Shown here: in pieces, positions 60,884 to 64,000 of the stretch | Numbering within the stretch: the stretch's first letter is position 1 | Layout: the number at the start of each line of letters is the position of its first letter | Assembly (NCBI GenBank): GCA_023390175.1 | Contig: JAEWDK010000008.1 | Location: forward strand, 186,001-250,000 | Origin: Bacillota bacterium | GTDB taxonomy: Bacteria > Bacillota > Clostridia > Oscillospirales > Acutalibacteraceae | Length of the DNA: 64,000 bases | Direction of reading: 5' to 3' | Position numbers and translations under genes: made by a program | The notes under the pieces: generated by a model | What the model was told of the DNA's origin: nothing | The model's database searches: none | What the model saw: only the letters and a program-made list of their open reading frames with translations

Positions 60884-62143
60884 TTATTCCACAATATATT
60901 CTTTTATCTCATCGTACAGAATCGGCGAAATCTGTGCTGTAAGCATTAATCCCGTATCGTTATACTGCTCACTTTCCACAACACCGTCACGGCGAATCTG
61001 CGCCGCAATACCGCTTCGTGCAAAAGGAAGCTGCAGCGTAACGCGCCTTGTTTTCGCCGGGAGATTTTCCTCGATTACGCTTAAAAGCCGGTCAACCCCC
61101 GCGCCGCTGATTGCGCTGATGCGAACCGAGTTCCCGACAAACGGAATGACGCTCAGCGGCGGCAGCGCGTCGCATTTGTTAAATACGGGAATAACCGGGC
61201 GGTCCTCGCAGCCGAGCTCTGCCAAAAGGCTGTTGGTAACCTCAAGATGCACCTGTGCTTCCGGGCTGGAAGCGTCGCAGATATTCAGGATAATGTCCGC
61301 TGTGGCGGCCTGCTCCAGCGTCGATTTAAACGCCTGCACCAGCTGGTGCGGCAGCCGGCGCACCAGGCCGACCGTGTCAATCAGCATTACCGTGGTTCCG
61401 TTGGGAAGCTTGAGCGCCCGGGCCGTCGGGTCAAGGGTTGCGAACAGCATGTCCTGCGCCAGCACGCCGGCCTGGGTCAGGTAGTTCATCAGGGTCGATT
61501 TTCCGGCGTTGGTGTAACCCACCAGCGCAACGGTAACCACCCCGTCCTTTTGGCGGCGGCGGTTGATTTGCTGCCGGTGCTTTTCCACATCGTCCAGCTG
61601 CTCCTTCAATGTATCAATCCGCCTGCGAATATGCCGGCGGTCGGTTTCGAGCTGGCTTTCACCGGGGCCGCGCGTTCCGATTCCCGCGCCAAGGCGGGAA
61701 AGCGCGGTGCCCTTCCCCGCCAGCCTTGGCATCATGTACTTCAGCTGAGCCAGTTCAACCTGCAGCTTGCCTTCTTTGCTTTTGGCACGCGACGCGAAAA
61801 TATCCAGAATCAGCATGGTGCGGTCAACGACACGCACACCGCTGATTTTTTCAATATTGCGGAGCTGAGTGGGCGAGAGCTCACAATCGAAAATCAGCAG
61901 ATCCATTTCGTGCTTTTTACAAAAATCCGCGATTTGCTCCATAAATCCTGAACCGACACATGTTGCCTTATCCAGCGTGGGGCGCTTCTGCGTCATTGCG
62001 CCGAAAGGTTCCACCCCGGCGCTGCGCGCCAGCTCGTAAAGCTCCGCCAGAGAAGCTTCGGCGTCGTACTCGTCGGTATCCACTTCCACCAGCAGCGCGC
62101 GTTCGGGTTTTATCTCATTTTCATGCAATTCCAGTCCGCTCAT
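60884..62143 (-). CDS. hflX: Ribosome-associated GTPase HflX
   Basis: A 419-residue GTPase that binds the 50S ribosome and splits or rescues stalled ribosomes under stress. Residues up to about 180 are the HflX N-terminal domain (FGAMTQKRPTLDKATCVGSG ... LLIFDCELSPTQLRNIE), followed by the glycine-rich linker LGAGIGTRGPGESQLETDRR and a G domain with GYTNAGKSTLMNYL, DTVGLVRRLP and NKCD. I start at ATG 62143 (the GGAG abuts the codon, so the exact start is uncertain; a TTG 18 codons earlier is possible). The C-terminus overlaps no other gene. Function is secure. Confidence 0.94.
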   Translation of the reverse strand: MSGLELHENEIKPERALLVEVDTDEYDAEASLAELYELARSAGVEPFGAMTQKRPTLDKATCVGSGFMEQIADFCKKHEMDLLIFDCELSPTQLRNIEKISGVRVVDRTMLILDIFASRAKSKEGKLQVELAQLKYMMPRLAGKGTALSRLGAGIGTRGPGESQLETDRRHIRRRIDTLKEQLDDVEKHRQQINRRRQKDGVVTVALVGYTNAGKSTLMNYLTQAGVLAQDMLFATLDPTARALKLPNGTTVMLIDTVGLVRRLPHQLVQAFKSTLEQAATADIILNICDASSPEAQVHLEVTNSLLAELGCEDRPVIPVFNKCDALPPLSVIPFVGNSVRISAISGAGVDRLLSVIEENLPAKTRRVTLQLPFARSGIAAQIRRDGVVESEQYNDTGLMLTAQISPILYDEIKEYIVE

Positions 62144-62209
62144 CTCCTTTACGTTAAAATTCCCTATCTTTTGTTCATATTTTACTGCATTTCCCAAAAT
62201 AATGCAATC

Positions 62210-62680
62210 TTATCGGAACGCAATATACGTGTAGTCATCAATTGAGCTGTTGAAATTATTCAGCGTTCCCCCCGCTGACGGCGTACTTTGGGTTTGGGTT
62301 ACCGTCAGCTTTGCCGCACTGAGCGACACCCCCATTGTCGAGCCGCTTTTTGAAACAACTGCAAAATTGTTTTCGTTGTACCCTCCGCTTGTCCGGTAAA
62401 GGTTTGCCGGCCGGTACTGACAAAATACAATCACCAGCCTTGCTTCAAACGGCAGTGTGATGACCTGCGTGGCCTGCCCGTTTCCCGTATAAGTTCCAAC
62501 CGCGAAGCCCTGCGTCAGCAGCGTGCGGTCGGCTGCGGAAAGATGCTTCGACAGATCGCTGAAATGGCCTGTCAGAAGCGTGTCCAGCAGCGTGTTGTCC
62601 GCCACAAAATCGCTGCGTTTGGGTTTGTCCGTTCCCAGCCAGCTGTTCAGGCCCAAACTTGTTTTACTGTTTGTCGGCAT
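62210..62680 (-). CDS. Phage tail/fibre-like structural protein
   Basis: A 156-residue Ser/Thr/Gly-rich protein (SLGLNSWLGTDKPKRSDFVA, then HLSAADRTLLTQGFAVGTYT). The N-terminal pattern with SDFVADN matches small phage proteins that sit after the baseplate gene cluster and decorate tail fibres. The rest looks beta-rich. It follows the YmfQ-like gene by 11 bases, starts with a GGGAGG site, and is the last gene of the phage block; hflX comes next. Function by position, moderate confidence. Confidence 0.65.
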   Translation of the reverse strand: MPTNSKTSLGLNSWLGTDKPKRSDFVADNTLLDTLLTGHFSDLSKHLSAADRTLLTQGFAVGTYTGNGQATQVITLPFEARLVIVFCQYRPANLYRTSGGYNENNFAVVSKSGSTMGVSLSAAKLTVTQTQSTPSAGGTLNNFNSSIDDYTYIAFR

Positions 62681-62691
62681 AGTTTCCTCCC

Positions 62692-63273
62692 TTATAGCTG
62701 CAGCATTGCATTTTCATAGCAGTCAATCGAGTCCCAGCTCAGGTCTTTGCCGTCCGCTGTGTCGAACGCATCGTCCGTCTGATCGATATTGTTCCATGAA
62801 ATGCTTCTAAAATCCAGTTCCGCATCCAAATGAGCCGGTAAGAATAATTTGGCAATTCGCTTTGCGAAGTTTCGCGCCGCTGTATCTGTGCCTTGTGCAA
62901 AGCAGTTTACATAAAGCTTTTTGGCGGCGGTGTCCTCGCAGATTTCGCAGGGAACTCCCGCCGCGTTCAGCGCGCCCTGTACACCGGCTTTGGTAAAATC
63001 GCCGGGCGTTACTGCGCCGAGCTTTAAAACAGATGTGCGCCTTTCGCCCGTTGCACCGCCCGACTTGATTTTAAACTGCTGCTCGCGCAAGCTCAGTCCG
63101 TAATCCGAAGCGGTGGCGGCAAAGCTTTCGTTTTCCAGCTCTGTCAGCGCGTCATACGCCAAATTCAGCCCTTCCGCGTAAGATTGTAGTTCACAATCCA
63201 CAAGGGTGTTCCCGTCAAGCGTATAAAGACCCGTCGCCTTCAGTTTTGAACACATTGACTCCAGTGCGCTCAT
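62692..63273 (-). CDS. YmfQ/DUF2313-like phage tail protein
   Basis: A 193-residue protein that occupies the place of YmfQ/XkdU-type tail proteins, directly after the baseplate J gene, and resembles them in the middle (AYDALTELENESFAATASDYGL, SLREQQFKIKSGGATGERRTS). Such proteins connect the baseplate to the tail fibres. The ATG at 63273 overlaps the stop of the baseplate gene by one base (ATGA-type coupling), with GGAGGG upstream. The family call is tentative; the position is clear. Confidence 0.65.
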   Translation of the reverse strand: MSALESMCSKLKATGLYTLDGNTLVDCELQSYAEGLNLAYDALTELENESFAATASDYGLSLREQQFKIKSGGATGERRTSVLKLGAVTPGDFTKAGVQGALNAAGVPCEICEDTAAKKLYVNCFAQGTDTAARNFAKRIAKLFLPAHLDAELDFRSISWNNIDQTDDAFDTADGKDLSWDSIDCYENAMLQL

Positions 63274-64000
63274 CACGATCCCTCCGCATAACTCGCAATA
63301 TTCATCGTGCCGCATACCGCAAGCTGATTCGCATTCATTTTCCGGTCGGTTGTTACCGAACTTGTAAACACATAATTTTTGATTTTCCCTGTCGCAAGAA
63401 TCAGAACGCCCAGCGCCGCCAAAATGACCGGTTCCCCGACGGAAAGCGCGCCGAAATAATCTGCGACCGCCTGTGCACAGGCAGCTTTCGATTCCTCCGC
63501 CGCGGTATCATCCGCCCGGGTAACGGTAAGGTCAATATTGACGGGCACAATTTGCGCCGCGGCAACTGTAACCGTAACGTTGATTTCGCGTGCCTGGTTC
63601 AAATCCTTTTGCACCTGCGCGGTTACCTCCTGCGGCGGAATACCGCCCCTGCCCCCAAGGTAAACGCCGACCGTTCCCGCTCCATTTTCGCGGGGTACGA
63701 CACTCACGGAGTGTACCCCGTCATACTTTAAAGCAAATTCGCGGTAAAACGAAACGTTGGTGCCGTTGGAAATTCCAGCGTAGCTCTGCATTAAGCGGCT
63801 GCGCAGCTCGCCGTCCCCTTCCCCGTCTTCTCCGCCGGTGAAAGCAGCCGAATTGGTCACGCTGTCAATTGCGGGCGGCGGGGTTACCATTACGGTAACG
63901 GTACCCGGCTGCGTGTTGCCGCCGCGCCCGCCCTGCTCCGCTTTCGCGGGTACGGCAACGCTCAGTTCCCCCTGCGGCAGTACTGCCTCCTGTGTGGTAA
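63273..64000 (-). CDS. Baseplate J/gp47-family protein, 5' end outside the window
   Basis: C-terminal 240 or so residues of a contractile-tail baseplate protein (XkdT type). The frame is open to the window edge: AVLPQGELSVAVPAKAEQGG and NTQPGTVTVMVTPPPAI correspond to the repeated beta region of baseplate J, and GGEDGEGDGELRSRLMQSYA followed by YREFALKYDGVHSVSVVPRE is the classic core. An internal ATG at 63890 is not the true start. It belongs to a PBSX-like or contractile prophage block that continues past 64000. Confidence 0.88.
   Translation of the reverse strand, partial: TTQEAVLPQGELSVAVPAKAEQGGRGGNTQPGTVTVMVTPPPAIDSVTNSAAFTGGEDGEGDGELRSRLMQSYAGISNGTNVSFYREFALKYDGVHSVSVVPRENGAGTVGVYLGGRGGIPPQEVTAQVQKDLNQAREINVTVTVAAAQIVPVNIDLTVTRADDTAAEESKAACAQAVADYFGALSVGEPVILAALGVLILATGKIKNYVFTSSVTTDRKMNANQLAVCGTMNIASYAEGS

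Overview
The window looks like a chromosome segment of a low-to-mid GC, spore-forming Firmicute, probably of the Oscillospiraceae/Ruminococcaceae type. The reasons are a germination protein YpeB, strong GGAGG ribosome sites, ArgJ-type cyclic arginine synthesis, a T-box leader, LacI- and AraC-controlled sugar operons, and GC-rich palindromic intergenic repeats. The assignment to a lineage is inference.

Layout. (1) 0.6-5.3 kb, plus strand: an AraC-type regulator followed by rhaB-rhaA-rhaD for L-rhamnose breakdown. (2) 5.4-6.2 kb: decayed mobile DNA, namely a frameshifted serine-recombinase tail, an IS200/IS605 TnpA remnant with its right-end hairpins, and a long perfect hairpin. (3) 6.4-13.5 kb, minus strand: a ribose-type locus. 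A LacI regulator fused to a ribokinase-like kinase comes first with its own terminator, then a free-standing ribokinase and a CUT2 sugar ABC transporter (binding protein, ATPase, permease). (4) 14.1-23.3 kb, minus strand: a C39-like cysteine peptidase and a cation-efflux protein, then a five-gene peptide ABC transporter with an M20 peptidase. The peptide operon starts behind a strong promoter and a T-box-like leader with an unusually short 5' part. (5) 23.3-24.8 kb: a scrap heap of truncated genes (GlnQ-like ATPase, XdhC, serine recombinase, IS3 transposase).

(6) 24.9-37.9 kb: a roughly 13-kb integrated element in the 3' end of a tRNA-Leu(UAG), bounded by a 19-bp direct repeat. It carries a serine recombinase whose reading frame runs through the left attachment site, a tyrosine recombinase, a HipA-like kinase without HipB, a three-gene restriction-like operon (two methylase-type proteins plus a GIY-YIG/T5orf172-helicase-SH3 protein), a split primase-like pair, small unknown genes and duplicated hairpin modules. 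This is the best place in the window for an undescribed system.

(7) 38.0-62.1 kb: housekeeping DNA with a methionine gamma-lyase-like protein, two M42 aminopeptidases, murD, a GGDEF/EAL protein, a glutamine amidotransferase, ypeB, then argF-D-B-J-C-H-G (transcribed G to F) behind an almost perfect ArgR box, a flavin reductase-like gene, a small envelope operon and hflX. Two families of structured repeats sit only between genes of this part (42.3-52.6 kb). (8) 62.2-64.0 kb, minus strand: the end of a phage tail/baseplate module that continues out of the window.
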